From assembly GCA_021205245.1 (NCBI GenBank), contig JAJPXZ010000042.1, forward strand, positions 7,347 to 56,080: 48,734 nt of DNA. The letters are read 5' to 3'. This document shows positions 1-8,793 of the stretch, one piece after another. The stretch is from Planctomycetaceae bacterium. GTDB lineage: Bacteria > Planctomycetota > SZUA-567. Positions within the stretch are counted from its first letter, which is position 1. The number at the start of each line of letters is the position of its first letter. The position numbers and the translations under genes were made by a program. The notes beneath the pieces were generated by a model. It was given only the letters and a program-made list of their open reading frames with translations, was not told where the DNA came from and did no database searches.

Positions 1-1
1 C

Positions 2-457
2 CATGACTATGCGAAAAGTTCTGGCGGCAATGACGCCGCTTTTGCCGACGACCTTCTTGCGTACCTGGACGGCTACCCGTACATGTTTGCCCAGGCCGAA
101 GACAGTGATCCCTTCGCCTGGGCTACTCGACTCGGTCCGTATTCCCCCATTATCCATATGCAACAGACAGACGGGATTACCTCGCATCACGCGCCCTTTA
201 CCGAAGAGACGAACAAGAAGGGCATCATCACCGGTGAACGCCTCCTCCGTGCGCTGGCGGAGGGCTATGCCGCGCCTGAAAAACCAGGCATGCCGCCTCG
301 GACTGAGAGAATCACGTTCGCGTTTGAAATATTCATTTCCAACACCCAGTACCCCTATGACTGCCTGAACGATCTGAAAGAGACGGTCGCCTATTGGAAA
401 CGGTATATACCCGAGGACGGCATAACCCTCGACGAAGCAGTCAAGCGGCTCGGCTAA
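2..457 (+). CDS. Sugar-phosphate isomerase/epimerase, TIM-barrel (C-terminal part)
   Basis: Only the C-terminal 151 residues are in the window; the frame is open to the left edge and stops at 455-457. The segment with HMQQTDG, then TFEIF and the closing helix (AYWKRYIPEDG) resembles the end of xylose-isomerase-like TIM-barrel proteins that interconvert ketose phosphates. This is family resemblance recalled from sequence, and the substrate is not shown. The gene is followed after 52 bp by a 2-hydroxyacid dehydrogenase and then a ribulokinase-like kinase and an aldolase, so it is probably the isomerase or epimerase step of the same sugar pathway. Whether the missing N-terminus is intact cannot be seen. 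Confidence 0.75.
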   Translation, partial: HDYAKSSGGNDAAFADDLLAYLDGYPYMFAQAEDSDPFAWATRLGPYSPIIHMQQTDGITSHHAPFTEETNKKGIITGERLLRALAEGYAAPEKPGMPPRTERITFAFEIFISNTQYPYDCLNDLKETVAYWKRYIPEDGITLDEAVKRLG

Positions 458-509
458 TTGACAAACTGAACCTCATGCTATTCCACACCACCGATAAAGG
501 AGAGCGGTT

Positions 510-1559
510 ATGAAAGGCGTAGTTGTCGGCGATTTTCTGCTTCCCACCTCGATTCTGGAAAAGGTGTACCAGGGCGACGATGTCGAGAAACGGGTTGAAT
601 CCTATACAAAGACCGATTTCATCTGCGAGACCCGCGCCGACATTCGCAACGTATGGCGACAGTTTGAACTCCACGGTCCCTCCGGCGTCGCCGCGCCCGA
701 CGACCTTCCCGGCCTGGTCGCCGACGCCGAGGTCATCGCCGTCCATATCTGCCCGGTCAACAAGGCGATCATCGATGCGGCCAAAAACCTGAAGATAATC
801 CTCTCCGCCCGAGGCGGCCTGGAAAACATCGATGTCCAGGAAGCCACTGCCCGAGGCATTCCCGTCTTCCACACACCCAACCATAACGCCCAGGCCGTGG
901 CCGAATACACCGTCGGCCTTATCCTCTCGGAGACCCGCAACATCGCCCGCTCGCACTGCGCGCTGAAGCAAGGCGTCTGGCAGGAGTATTACCCCAACTC
1001 CGCCTTCATTCCAGAATTGAACGAGTTGAAAATCGGCGTCGTCGGCTACGGTGCGAACGGTAGGCTCGTCGCTGAAAAGCTTCGCTCCTTCAACACCGAA
1101 ATCCTGATCTGCGATCCGTTTGTGCCGGACGATGTCGTCAAGGCGGATGGCTATCGCCCGGTAAGCAAGGACGAACTCCTCAAAGAAGCCGACGTCATCA
1201 CCCTTCACGTCAGGCTCACCCCCAAAACGCAAAAGATGTTCGGTGCGGAAGAATTCAAGCAGATGAAGGATTCTGCTTATTTTATCAACACCGCCCGCTC
1301 CGGCCTGGTCGATACCGACGCCATGGTGCAGGCGCTCCGGGACAAGAGCATCATGGGAGCCGCCATAGATGTTTTCGATGTCGAGCCTCTCCCGAAGGAC
1401 AGTCCCCTTATCACAATCGACAACCTCACCCTTACCAACCACCGCGCCGGCGACACGCGGAATTCCTACTGGAACGCGCCGAACCTGATGCGCAGGGAAA
1501 TGCTGACCTATCTGAACGGCGGCACGCCGCGTTTTGTCGCCAATCGCCAGGTCCTCTGA
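510..1559 (+). CDS. D-isomer-specific 2-hydroxyacid dehydrogenase (SerA-like)
   Basis: The protein has 349 residues, the usual length for single-domain-pair members of the family. It shows the NAD Rossmann loop GYGANG near residue 175, the catalytic Arg in HVRLTPKT, the Glu in DVEPLP and the His in TNHRAGD, so the Arg-Glu-His triad is complete. The family reduces or oxidises D-2-hydroxyacids with NAD(P). The start is supported by AAAGGAGAG seven bases upstream. It sits between a TIM-barrel isomerase and a ribulokinase-like kinase, 36 bp from the latter. The context suggests oxidation of a sugar acid or a phosphorylated hydroxyacid rather than serine synthesis, since it lacks the ACT domain of many SerA proteins. 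The substrate is unknown. Confidence 0.85.
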   Translation: MKGVVVGDFLLPTSILEKVYQGDDVEKRVESYTKTDFICETRADIRNVWRQFELHGPSGVAAPDDLPGLVADAEVIAVHICPVNKAIIDAAKNLKIILSARGGLENIDVQEATARGIPVFHTPNHNAQAVAEYTVGLILSETRNIARSHCALKQGVWQEYYPNSAFIPELNELKIGVVGYGANGRLVAEKLRSFNTEILICDPFVPDDVVKADGYRPVSKDELLKEADVITLHVRLTPKTQKMFGAEEFKQMKDSAYFINTARSGLVDTDAMVQALRDKSIMGAAIDVFDVEPLPKDSPLITIDNLTLTNHRAGDTRNSYWNAPNLMRREMLTYLNGGTPRFVANRQVL

Positions 1560-1595
1560 ACCGTTCATCCGTACTCTCGCTGAGGGGAACGCGTC

Positions 1596-3356
1596 ATGAA
1601 TCACCAGGATTGCTTTGTTGTCGGCGTCGATTTCGGGACCGCTTCGGTTAGAGCCGCGGTCATCCGGATTGCCGATGGTCGCGAGGTCGCATCGGCCACC
1701 TACAAGTATCAGTGCGGCGTGGACGGCTGTCTCCATGACGCTGCCAATCCACTGGTCGCACGGCAGAATCCGGAAGATTATCTGAACGGCTTTGCCCAAA
1801 CCGTGCGGGAAGCGCTGGACGTCGCGGCACAATCCGGCGGCGTAGACAAGGACAACGTTCTGGGCATCGGCTTTGATACGACCGGCTCGACCATCCTTCC
1901 CGTCCTCCGCGACGGCACGCCGCTCGTGTTTCTGGACGAATTCAAAAACAACCCCAACGCCCACATCTGGCTGTGGAAAGATCACAGCGGCTGGGCCGAG
2001 GCCGAAGAGATAACCGCCACGGCAAAAAAGCTGCGGCCGGAATATCTCGACCTGGTCGGAGGCATTTATTCTTCCGAGTGGTATTGGTCCAAGGTCCTTC
2101 ATTGTTTGCGCCTGGACAAACCCGTTTTCGATACGGCGTATACATGGATAGAGGTTGCGGACTGGTTGCTGTTCACCTTGACCGGCGGAACCGATGTCGC
2201 CGACGCGGTGAGGGCGATATGCCCGGCCGGACATAAGGCGCTGTTCGACCGTGATTGGGGAGGCTATCCGGCCGACGATTTCCTCGGCTCGTTGTCGCCG
2301 GATTTGCTCAGGCTTAAGGCGACGCTCGATCCGCATCGCGTACACCATGCCGGAACCTCGGGCTTTATGCTTTCGCAGGAATGGACGGCGAAGTTTGGAT
2401 TGCCGAAGCCGGTCATGGTGGCGATTCCCGCCTTCGACGCCCATTATGGTGGAATTGGCGCTGGCATTAAACCAGGCATCCTCGTCAAGACCATAGGAAC
2501 CTCCACCTGCGACCTGATGGTCAGTCCGCTCTCGCGAGGAAAACTTGTCGTTCCCGGCATGGCCGGCATTGTGCGCGATTCGATTCTGCCTGGCTATTAC
2601 GGCATTGAGGCCGGCCAGTCGGCTGTCGGCGATATTTTCAACTGGTTCGTCAACATCGTCCGCCCGTGCAATCAATCCTATGGCGATCTTTCCACTGCGG
2701 CGGCAGCGTTGCAGCCCGGCGAAAGCGGACTGCTGGCTTTGGACTGGATGAACGGCAACCGCACCATCCTGGTCGACCAGCGGCTGTCCGGCCTTATCCT
2801 CGGCCTAACCCTGCATTCGAAGCCGGCAGAGATTTACCGCGCGCTTATCGAAGCCACCGCCTTTGGAGCGCGAGTCATCCACGATCAAATGGAGGCAAAC
2901 GGACTGCCTATCGACAAGGTGATTGTCTGCGGCGGCATTCCGCGCAAGGATAGCCTCTTCATGCAGATCTACGCGGACGTTGTCAACAAGCCCCTTTTTA
3001 TATCGAGAAACAGCGAGACCTGCGCGCTTGGCGGCGCCATCGCCGCCGCCGTAATAACGGGAGCATACCCAAGCTTCGAACACGCTATCGATAAAATGAC
3101 CGGCGTCCTGGATACAGTGTATCGCCCGATTCCGGAAAACGTGACAACCTACAAACGGATTTACGAGCTCTATCGGCAGATGCACGACTCCTTCTGCAGC
3201 TCGGGAAGCGTCGGCGACCTTTCCCGCGTCATGAAAGACTTGATGGACATCAAGGACGAAACCTCGCGCCGGGACGAGGTGATTCTGTCTGGAACGCCCG
3301 CACCGGAGCAGCGGGCGCGCCGAATTTTACCAGTTGAAGCTCTGCGGACTATATGA
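1596..3356 (+). CDS. FGGY carbohydrate kinase, ribulokinase (AraB) type
   Basis: At 586 residues this is longer than xylulokinases (about 500) and fits the ribulokinase branch. The N-terminal phosphate loop reads GVDFGTASVRAAV and is followed by GIGFDTTGSTILPV, both typical of AraB-like kinases. The FGGY C-terminal signature region is seen around ICGGIPRKDSLFMQIYADV (VIVCGGIPRK). These enzymes phosphorylate ketopentoses or related ketoses with ATP in the cytoplasm. It lies 36 bp after the dehydrogenase and 37 bp before a DeoR regulator, in an operon ending with a class II aldolase, so an isomerase-kinase-aldolase route is likely. The true ketose is not determined; the absence of AraA/AraD neighbours argues against plain arabinose use. 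Confidence 0.85.
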   Translation: MNHQDCFVVGVDFGTASVRAAVIRIADGREVASATYKYQCGVDGCLHDAANPLVARQNPEDYLNGFAQTVREALDVAAQSGGVDKDNVLGIGFDTTGSTILPVLRDGTPLVFLDEFKNNPNAHIWLWKDHSGWAEAEEITATAKKLRPEYLDLVGGIYSSEWYWSKVLHCLRLDKPVFDTAYTWIEVADWLLFTLTGGTDVADAVRAICPAGHKALFDRDWGGYPADDFLGSLSPDLLRLKATLDPHRVHHAGTSGFMLSQEWTAKFGLPKPVMVAIPAFDAHYGGIGAGIKPGILVKTIGTSTCDLMVSPLSRGKLVVPGMAGIVRDSILPGYYGIEAGQSAVGDIFNWFVNIVRPCNQSYGDLSTAAAALQPGESGLLALDWMNGNRTILVDQRLSGLILGLTLHSKPAEIYRALIEATAFGARVIHDQMEANGLPIDKVIVCGGIPRKDSLFMQIYADVVNKPLFISRNSETCALGGAIAAAVITGAYPSFEHAIDKMTGVLDTVYRPIPENVTTYKRIYELYRQMHDSFCSSGSVGDLSRVMKDLMDIKDETSRRDEVILSGTPAPEQRARRILPVEALRTI

Positions 3357-3393
3357 TACAGTGACTGATCACGGGCTGTAGGTGGGAGTTTGT

Positions 3394-4206
3394 ATGACGA
3401 GCGTTCGAGCTGAAAAACCGACAATGGCCAAAAAAGAGGAACGATTACTCCGTATTCTGACCCACTTGAAGCAAAACAATGTTTCAAGCATACGCGAATT
3501 GTCGGACCTCTCAGGCGTCTCCACCATGACGACCCGCCGCGATCTGGAAGAGCTGCGCGAACGGCAAGCCATTAAGTTCATACACGGTGGAGCCGTTTAC
3601 AACCACAACCATCAAGGCCCAACGGAGAGCACCCCGGATTACCATTTTCACAACCAGGAAATGCTCCACAAGGACGAGAAACAGCGCATCGCTCAAAAAG
3701 CCGTCGCCATGCTGTCGCCGCGCGAAACATTCATGATCGATTCGGGAACCACGGTCAGCTACCTCGCACGGGAACTTCCCGAAGATCTCCCGGTAACCGC
3801 CATTTGCTGGTCCTTGAACGTCATCAGCGAACTTATCAAAAAACCGCTCTGCACCATGATTTCCCTGGGAGGCGTGTTTCACCCGGAAACACAGATGTTT
3901 GAAAGCATCCAAGGGATGGACCTGATTACCAACACCCGCGCGTCGAAGGCATTTATTTCAGCAGGCGGCGTTCATCCGCAGCTCGGCGTGACCTGCCCTT
4001 TCCACTACGAGACCGATACGAAAAAGGTCGCCATTAATTCCAGCATGGTCAAGGTGCTGATGGTGGATTCGTCCAAATTCGGCAAGGTCTGCACCTCCCA
4101 TATCGGCGAGGTCGGCGATTTCGATATGGTGATCACCGACTCCGACATATCTGAAGAGTATCGCACCTTCATCGCCGAAGCCGGCGTTGAGCTGGTGGTT
4201 GCTTAA
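3394..4206 (+). CDS. DeoR/GlpR-family transcriptional regulator
   Basis: The 270-residue protein has an N-terminal winged helix (residues about 12-65, with LSGVSTMTTRRDLEEL as the recognition helix and KFIHGGA as the wing). A DeoR C-terminal sugar-phosphate sensor follows, with the conserved DSGTT and the ending MVDSSKFGK. Such proteins repress sugar operons until a phosphorylated intermediate binds. An in-frame GTG lies at 3382, but GGGAG at 3384-3388 is five bases before the ATG at 3394, so 3394 is preferred. The gene sits inside the operon it probably controls, between the kinase and the aldolase. The kinase or aldolase phosphoester is the likely inducer (inference). Confidence 0.9.
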   Translation: MTSVRAEKPTMAKKEERLLRILTHLKQNNVSSIRELSDLSGVSTMTTRRDLEELRERQAIKFIHGGAVYNHNHQGPTESTPDYHFHNQEMLHKDEKQRIAQKAVAMLSPRETFMIDSGTTVSYLARELPEDLPVTAICWSLNVISELIKKPLCTMISLGGVFHPETQMFESIQGMDLITNTRASKAFISAGGVHPQLGVTCPFHYETDTKKVAINSSMVKVLMVDSSKFGKVCTSHIGEVGDFDMVITDSDISEEYRTFIAEAGVELVVA

Positions 4207-4242
4207 GCTAACATCATTTTCCTACCTCACAGGATACCAATC

Positions 4243-5097
4243 ATGCTTTGCACCCTGAATGAAGTGCTTCCTCATGCGAGCCGCAACGGCTACGCCGTCG
4301 CCGCGTTCGATATCGTCTCCGACATCTATCCCCGCGCCATTCTCGATCTCTGCGAAGAACGCCGCGCTCCCGTCATCCTGATGGCGCTCGAGCACGATCT
4401 CGAAGGGAGAGGATTGGATTACATCGCCGGGATCGTCAGGGCTGTCGCGCCGACGTACACAATTCCGGTGGTGCTGCACCTGGACCATGCCGGATCGCTT
4501 GAGCTGATCAAACGCTGCATCGCGGCAGGATTCTCGTCCGTTATGTTCGACGGCTCCCATCTCCCGCTCCGCGACAATATCGAAAAGACCCGCGAAGTGG
4601 TCCGCTATGCCCACGCGCGGGGAGTGACGGTGGAAGCGGAACTCGGGTTTGTCGCAGGGAACGATCTGGAAGGGTCCAGCACTGGCCAAGGCCGCCTTAC
4701 CGAGCCGGCGGAAGTGGCGGAATTCACGGAAAAGACCGACGTCGACGCCCTGGCCGTTTCCATCGGCACAGCCCACGGCATGTACGCATCCAAACCCGTT
4801 CTCGATATTGAACGGTTGCGGGCAATACGGAATGTGACCGACGTACCGCTTGTCTTGCACGGCGGCTCGGGAACGCCAGAGGATCAACTGACGCAGGCGA
4901 TCCAGAACGGCATAAGCAAGATAAACATCTACGCCGACATGCGCCTGGCCATGAATAGGGGAACAGCCGAAGCGGACCGCCTTGCCCACGAGCGTTCCGA
5001 CGAGCTTCCGGATAGACTTCTTGCTCCATTCGCGTCGGGACTGCGCCAGGTCGCCGGGCAAAAACTGGAATTGACATCCAGCCAAAACCGGTATTGA
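4243..5097 (+). CDS. Class II ketose-bisphosphate aldolase (GatY/KbaY/Fba-like)
   Basis: The 284-residue protein matches class II, zinc-dependent aldolases. The catalytic Asp and first zinc His are in HLDHA (near residue 85), a Glu is in EAELG, the second zinc His in GTAHG and the third in LHGGSG. The phosphate-binding loop SKINIYADMR lies near residue 230. These enzymes split ketose 1,6-bisphosphates or 1-phosphates into DHAP and an aldehyde. It closes the sugar operon 37 bp after the DeoR gene and is followed by a strong terminator. The length is that of GatY/KbaY-type enzymes (about 285), not the 340-360 of E. coli FbaA. Substrate specificity cannot be read from the sequence. Confidence 0.9.
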   Translation: MLCTLNEVLPHASRNGYAVAAFDIVSDIYPRAILDLCEERRAPVILMALEHDLEGRGLDYIAGIVRAVAPTYTIPVVLHLDHAGSLELIKRCIAAGFSSVMFDGSHLPLRDNIEKTREVVRYAHARGVTVEAELGFVAGNDLEGSSTGQGRLTEPAEVAEFTEKTDVDALAVSIGTAHGMYASKPVLDIERLRAIRNVTDVPLVLHGGSGTPEDQLTQAIQNGISKINIYADMRLAMNRGTAEADRLAHERSDELPDRLLAPFASGLRQVAGQKLELTSSQNRY

Positions 5098-5140
5098 AGC
5101 GACATACGGCTCGTCCAGCCCGAACGAAATGGAAGTTGGC

Positions 5141-5185
5141 AAAGAAAAAGCCCTTCAACAGATGTGTTGAAGGGCTTTCTCGTTC
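5141..5185. terminator. Bidirectional intrinsic terminator
   Basis: A perfect 12-bp stem (AGCCCTTCAACA at 5149-5160 and its complement at 5165-5176) closes a GATG loop. It is preceded by an A-rich run and followed by TTTCTCGTTCT. It lies between the convergent aldolase (ending 5097) and the hypothetical gene ending at 5197, so it can stop transcripts from both sides. Confidence 0.9.
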
Positions 5186-5196
5186 TACATTGTGGA

Positions 5197-5712
5197 TCAG
5201 GCATGGCAATGGATTGAAAACATCATTTTCTGGAGAGACTCACCCTCCTCTTTATAATACGTATTGAGCGCTGTGATGTTGCCGACAAGGATGCGCCGCA
5301 TTTTATCGCACTGAAAAGCCAACTGCATATTCGCAAGGTGCTCCTTTTTGCGCGTCACGCCGAACAGGCTCGGGCCGGCAAGGTATTCGCCCCGGACGAG
5401 GCATGCCTTGTGATTATTTATCGAGACTATTTCGATAGCGCCGAGGCGGTAGTTATCCTTGCGCTTGAATACCTTTTTGAACTGCTTTTCCACATTGACG
5501 TAGTACTTGTCGGCAAAATCGGTGCAGTCGTGGGCGTCCTCCCATTGCAGGGTGAAGGATGCCTGCGGCTCACGACCCTGACCCGCGTCTTCGAACTTTA
5601 CAAAGCCGTCGTGGGCCAGGAACCCCCTCCGTCTGTCGAAGGATATGGTCCAGTCGCGGGGGTAGGCGACGCTAATGCCGTAAGCGCTGAAATCGTCTGT
5701 GTCCACTATCAA
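5197..5712 (-). CDS. Hypothetical protein, PsbP/DcrB-like fold possible
   Basis: This 171-residue protein is not recognised with certainty. It begins with a short strand-rich segment (GISVAYPRDW) that resembles the opening of PsbP/DcrB-type domains of unknown function, where YPxDW is common. It has no membrane segment and no obvious signal peptide. The start is a TTG at 5712, with AAGGAAAGG just upstream; an in-frame GTG at 5706 has better spacing and is an equal candidate. It follows the symporter gene by 17 bp in the same direction, so it is probably co-transcribed with it. The role is unknown. Confidence 0.65.
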   Translation of the reverse strand: MIVDTDDFSAYGISVAYPRDWTISFDRRRGFLAHDGFVKFEDAGQGREPQASFTLQWEDAHDCTDFADKYYVNVEKQFKKVFKRKDNYRLGAIEIVSINNHKACLVRGEYLAGPSLFGVTRKKEHLANMQLAFQCDKMRRILVGNITALNTYYKEEGESLQKMMFSIHCHA

Positions 5713-5729
5713 CCTTTCCTTGACGCGCC

Positions 5730-7307
5730 CTACCGGATCCGCGCGGCGGCGATAACGCCGTCGATGACATCGTTGGATTCCCTGCCGGTAGCGATGACCA
5801 TATTGACGCGGTCAATATATTTCTTGCTGATTTCTTCAGGCACTTTGGTTACCAGGCTGATGCCGACGTAGAGGATGATGTTGACAGCCATGCCCCAGAG
5901 CAACGCAGAGAAGCCGAGCGGAGCCGGAAGGATAAAAGTGAAAAGGGTCACCACAATAAGACCGCCGATGGTCCCCGCAAACGCACCCTCTTTCGAACCC
6001 TTGCGCCAGAAAAGGCCGCCGACGGTCGCCGGTAAAATCATGGCGAAGAAGGGGGATGACAGGCGATAGGCGTAGTCGGTGATGTAAGCGGGCTTCAGCA
6101 TGACCACATAGAGGATGCCGACCATGAGTATAACCACGACGATCCGGCTGGTCCTGACCACGCTGGCCTGGTCGATCTCGCGGTTGCGCAATTCGAACCG
6201 TTGCCTGATATAGAGGTCCTTGGTGGCCAGGGAACTAGCGGACAGGAGAAGCGACTCGGACGTTGAGACGGCAAAGGCAAAGAGACAGAGGAGCGAGATG
6301 AACGCGATGAACGGGGGGCAATATTTGGTTGAGAGAGTGGGCATGACCAGGTCGGGGTTGGCGAAACCGGGGCCGAGGATAGCCGGAGCCAAGACGCAGC
6401 CGATGATCATGAGAATGCCGATGGTGAGCATGTAGATAAGGGGCAAGGCCCAGGACATGACCAGGAAGTTCTGCTTGCTCTTGGCCATATATGAGCGGGC
6501 GAAGATATGCGGCCACACCACGGTGGCAATGGCGCCGGTCAACGCATTATTGAGTGTGCCCTTCCAGGTGAAGACGCCGTTGGGACCGGGATGGCCGAGG
6601 ATCGGCGCGGTCTCCGGATTGGCCTGGACCATGGCGGCCGCTTCGGCGAGCCCGCCGTTGGGGAAATGGGTTTTCGTCAAAACATAGAGGATCAGCCCAA
6701 GAGCGCCCAGGCCGAGAATCATGTGGAAGGTGTCCATCCAGGCGACCGATTTCATGCCGCCACTGAGGACGTGGACGCCGATACAAATAGTGCCAATGGC
6801 GACGGCACCGACATAAGGAACCATGCCTTCGGTGGTGGTGACGATGCCATCGCCGATGGTGATAAGCTGCAGTGCCACGTAGGGGATGATGAAGGCAACA
6901 AGCAGGGCGGCGGTGAACAGGCCATAGCCTTCTGAATAGTAGCGGGATCGGAGGAAGTCGGAGGGAGTGGTGAAGCCGTATTCCTTACCCAGCAGCCAAA
7001 GGCGGTAGCCGATCAGAACAAACATCAGCGCCGCCACAAACGAGCCGGTGGCGGAGAAAAAGCCGATACCGTTCCTATACACCGAGGACGGGAACCCATA
7101 GAAGGTCAAACCACTGAACACCGATATCGCGGTGGAGCAGACCAAAACGAATGGGTTGATGCCGCGATCGGCGCTGAAAAAGGCTTCGGAAGATTTGCTG
7201 GTCTTCTTGAAGTTGAGCATGCCCTGGAAGGTCATGAACACGACATAGGCAAGAATTCCCAAAATGATGAGAATTTTTCCCCACTCGCTCATTTCATATG
7301 TTGTCAT
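5730..7307 (-). CDS. Sodium:solute symporter (SSS family)
   Basis: The 525-residue protein is strongly hydrophobic, with about 13 membrane segments as usual for the family. Family traits include FFSADRGINPF near the N-terminus, SVFSGLTFYGFP in the second segment, the SGGMKSVAWMD segment and the serine-rich SESLLLSASSLATKD region. It couples solute uptake to sodium at the inner membrane; the solute is unknown. It starts 9 bp after the small DUF3311-type gene, a common pairing. A decayed partial copy lies just upstream at 7606-7957. Position downstream of the acetoin operon could mean a role with C3-C4 compounds, but there is a gap and no shared promoter evidence. Confidence 0.92.
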   Translation of the reverse strand: MTTYEMSEWGKILIILGILAYVVFMTFQGMLNFKKTSKSSEAFFSADRGINPFVLVCSTAISVFSGLTFYGFPSSVYRNGIGFFSATGSFVAALMFVLIGYRLWLLGKEYGFTTPSDFLRSRYYSEGYGLFTAALLVAFIIPYVALQLITIGDGIVTTTEGMVPYVGAVAIGTICIGVHVLSGGMKSVAWMDTFHMILGLGALGLILYVLTKTHFPNGGLAEAAAMVQANPETAPILGHPGPNGVFTWKGTLNNALTGAIATVVWPHIFARSYMAKSKQNFLVMSWALPLIYMLTIGILMIIGCVLAPAILGPGFANPDLVMPTLSTKYCPPFIAFISLLCLFAFAVSTSESLLLSASSLATKDLYIRQRFELRNREIDQASVVRTSRIVVVILMVGILYVVMLKPAYITDYAYRLSSPFFAMILPATVGGLFWRKGSKEGAFAGTIGGLIVVTLFTFILPAPLGFSALLWGMAVNIILYVGISLVTKVPEEISKKYIDRVNMVIATGRESNDVIDGVIAAARIR

Positions 7308-7316
7308 TGTATCCCC

Positions 7317-7535
7317 TTAATCCTCGTTGAAATAGGCGTGCTGGGTCCGGAAGAACATGGTGAAGTACAATCCCCACACGAGCGCGGCGATGGGTGCGCA
7401 CGCCAGATAACAGAAGAGCTGGAACGGCATGAAACCAAAGACAAGAGGGTTGGGCAAATAGGGAACGATAAAATAATTGAACACAAAATACACGATGTTA
7501 ATGATTACGAACGACATTTTCATGGTTTTACTCAT
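7317..7535 (-). CDS. Small membrane protein, DUF3311-type partner of symporter
   Basis: The 72-residue protein has two membrane helices (about residues 8-25 and 38-58), with PNPLVFGFMPFQLF between them and GLYFTMFF near the end. DUF3311-type proteins of about 70 residues are often encoded directly before SSS symporters, as here (9 bp gap). The ATG at 7535 is preceded by TTGGAG at a spacing of seven bases. Its exact role beside the transporter is unknown; accessory subunit is the usual assumption. Confidence 0.8.
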   Translation of the reverse strand: MSKTMKMSFVIINIVYFVFNYFIVPYLPNPLVFGFMPFQLFCYLACAPIAALVWGLYFTMFFRTQHAYFNED

Positions 7536-7563
7536 ACTGTTCTCCAATACTGAGCCTACTCCA

Positions 7564-7582
7564 CCATATCCCCGCACGGTCA
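7564..7582 (+). repeat. 19-bp direct repeat, left copy
   Basis: This copy reads CCATATCCCCGCACGGTCA and matches 7974-7992 at 17 of 19 positions; similarity continues weakly on both sides. The two copies bracket the symporter remnant and probably mark the edges of an old duplication or deletion. Confidence 0.6.
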
Positions 7583-7605
7583 GGGAAGAAGCACAGCTAT
7601 TTGCA

Positions 7606-7957
7606 TGTTCGCAATGGCGCCGGTCAGGGCATTGTTGAGGATACCCTTCCAGGTAAAGACGCCGTTGGGTCCAGGATGACCGAGGATCGGTGCGGTTTCC
7701 GGATTGGCCTGGACGATGGCGGCCCGCCTCGCAAGTCCGCCGTTCGGGAAATGGATTTTTGTCAGCACCTAGAGTATCAGCCCCAAGGCGCCCAGTCCTA
7801 GAGTCATGATGAGGCAACATCAACACCGCTACATATGAGCCGGTGGCGGAGAAGAAGCCGATGCCGTTCCTATATACCGAGGACGGGAACCCGTAAAACG
7901 TCAAGCCGCTGAATACCGAATTGCGGTGGAGCACACCAAAACAAACGGGTTGATGCA
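7606..7957 (-). pseudogene. Decayed partial copy of the SSS symporter gene
   Basis: Two blocks match the intact symporter gene closely at the base level. Block 7835-7957 corresponds to about 7055-7172 (second membrane segment, VFSGLTFYGFP). Block 7606-7812 corresponds to about 6523-6729 (HFPNGGLA to NALTGAI). The roughly 320 bp between them in the intact gene is missing, with the joint near 7812-7834. In the second block the Tyr codon of ILYVLT is TAG, and further small shifts break the frame. It has no complete domain and is flanked by direct repeats, so it is a remnant of a tandem duplicate rather than a working gene. Confidence 0.85.
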
Positions 7958-7973
7958 ATACTCCCCCGCTTTA

Positions 7974-7992
7974 CCATAACCACGCACGGTCA
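7974..7992 (+). repeat. 19-bp direct repeat, right copy
   Basis: This copy reads CCATAACCACGCACGGTCA and is the partner of 7564-7582, with two mismatches. It lies between the symporter remnant and the DUF1097-type gene. Confidence 0.6.
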
Positions 7993-8022
7993 AGAGAGAA
8001 ACATATGTGTAAGGGCGCACCT

Positions 8023-8559
8023 TTACTCACCATGCTTCATCCGCGGCACGCGCTTTTCGCGCGTACACAAAGTTTTCGTTAAGACGATTCCACAACCATT
8101 GATAACAACTCCAAGACACAATCCGCCCAAAAGAGTTGCGGTAACGCCGACGGCTTGGCCCATGCCCTGGGAAAAGATGGCCGAATAACCGCCGAACACC
8201 ATCGGAGCGCTACTGAATATGCCACCCAAAACGGAAGGAGGAAGAATCACCATGTGAACTACACAGCACAATCCCACCACCACCATAAGAACGATGAAAA
8301 GGTTCATATTGCTGCCGGGAATGAGACCCATTTCGAGAATCACCAGGGTCACGACGCCCCACAATACTCCACACACTGCACATACCGCATGCTGGGGAAA
8401 CAGCTTCGGCGCCGCGCCGCTGCAGAAGTAAATCGGCAGAGATATGAAGCCGATCCACATGTAATTTTGGACAGTGGGCAAGTTCGCCCAGACTGCGCCG
8501 TATATGCCTGTCAGAGCCCCGATCGCAATACACCAAACAATGGTCGATGTTTTTGTCAT
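8023..8559 (-). CDS. DUF1097-type inner-membrane protein (YcdZ-like)
   Basis: The 178-residue protein has five hydrophobic segments (about residues 7-25, 33-50, 57-78, 85-105 and 130-155) and the glycine-rich GIYGAVWANL start seen in DUF1097/YcdZ-like proteins. The function of the family is not established. A longer frame opens at 8646, but GGGGAG two bases before the ATG at 8559 and the start of hydrophobicity support 8559. The C-terminus is basic and probably cytoplasmic. It reads in the same direction as the symporter but is separated from it by the remnant. The 234 bp upstream (8560-8793) hold an inverted repeat and no gene. Confidence 0.75.
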   Translation of the reverse strand: MTKTSTIVWCIAIGALTGIYGAVWANLPTVQNYMWIGFISLPIYFCSGAAPKLFPQHAVCAVCGVLWGVVTLVILEMGLIPGSNMNLFIVLMVVVGLCCVVHMVILPPSVLGGIFSSAPMVFGGYSAIFSQGMGQAVGVTATLLGGLCLGVVINGCGIVLTKTLCTREKRVPRMKHGE

Positions 8560-8713
8560 GTCTCCCCTTTTTATATGGGGCCTATGGTCGGTTAAAATGA
8601 AACAAGAGAAATCGTGGACGGCCGACAAGAATGTAGGAGGCATCATGTGGAAACGCGTAGTGTTTCGGATTATGCTTCGTCGTGTCGTATTGAAATGTTC
8701 GGGATAAACCCAA

Positions 8714-8761
8714 GTTGACCGTCTTTCGGCCTACCTTTTTGGTTTTCCCGTGGCGGTCAAC
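8714..8761. other. Inverted repeat GTTGACCG/CGGTCAAC in a gene gap
   Basis: GTTGACCG at 8714-8721 and its exact complement at 8754-8761 are separated by 32 bases with a T-rich middle. It lies downstream of the lactonase-like gene and upstream of the DUF1097-type gene, both on the minus strand. It could be a weak terminator or an operator. The rest of 8560-8793 shows nothing recognisable. Confidence 0.35.
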
Positions 8762-8793
8762 TCGGAGGTTTTCAGAGGAGTCGTGAGGGAGGA

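Noticed and set aside
441..2675. A 744-codon open frame on the minus strand
   Set aside because: It lies opposite the well-supported dehydrogenase and kinase genes, has no ribosome site and no recognisable domain. It is a by-product of G/C-rich third positions.
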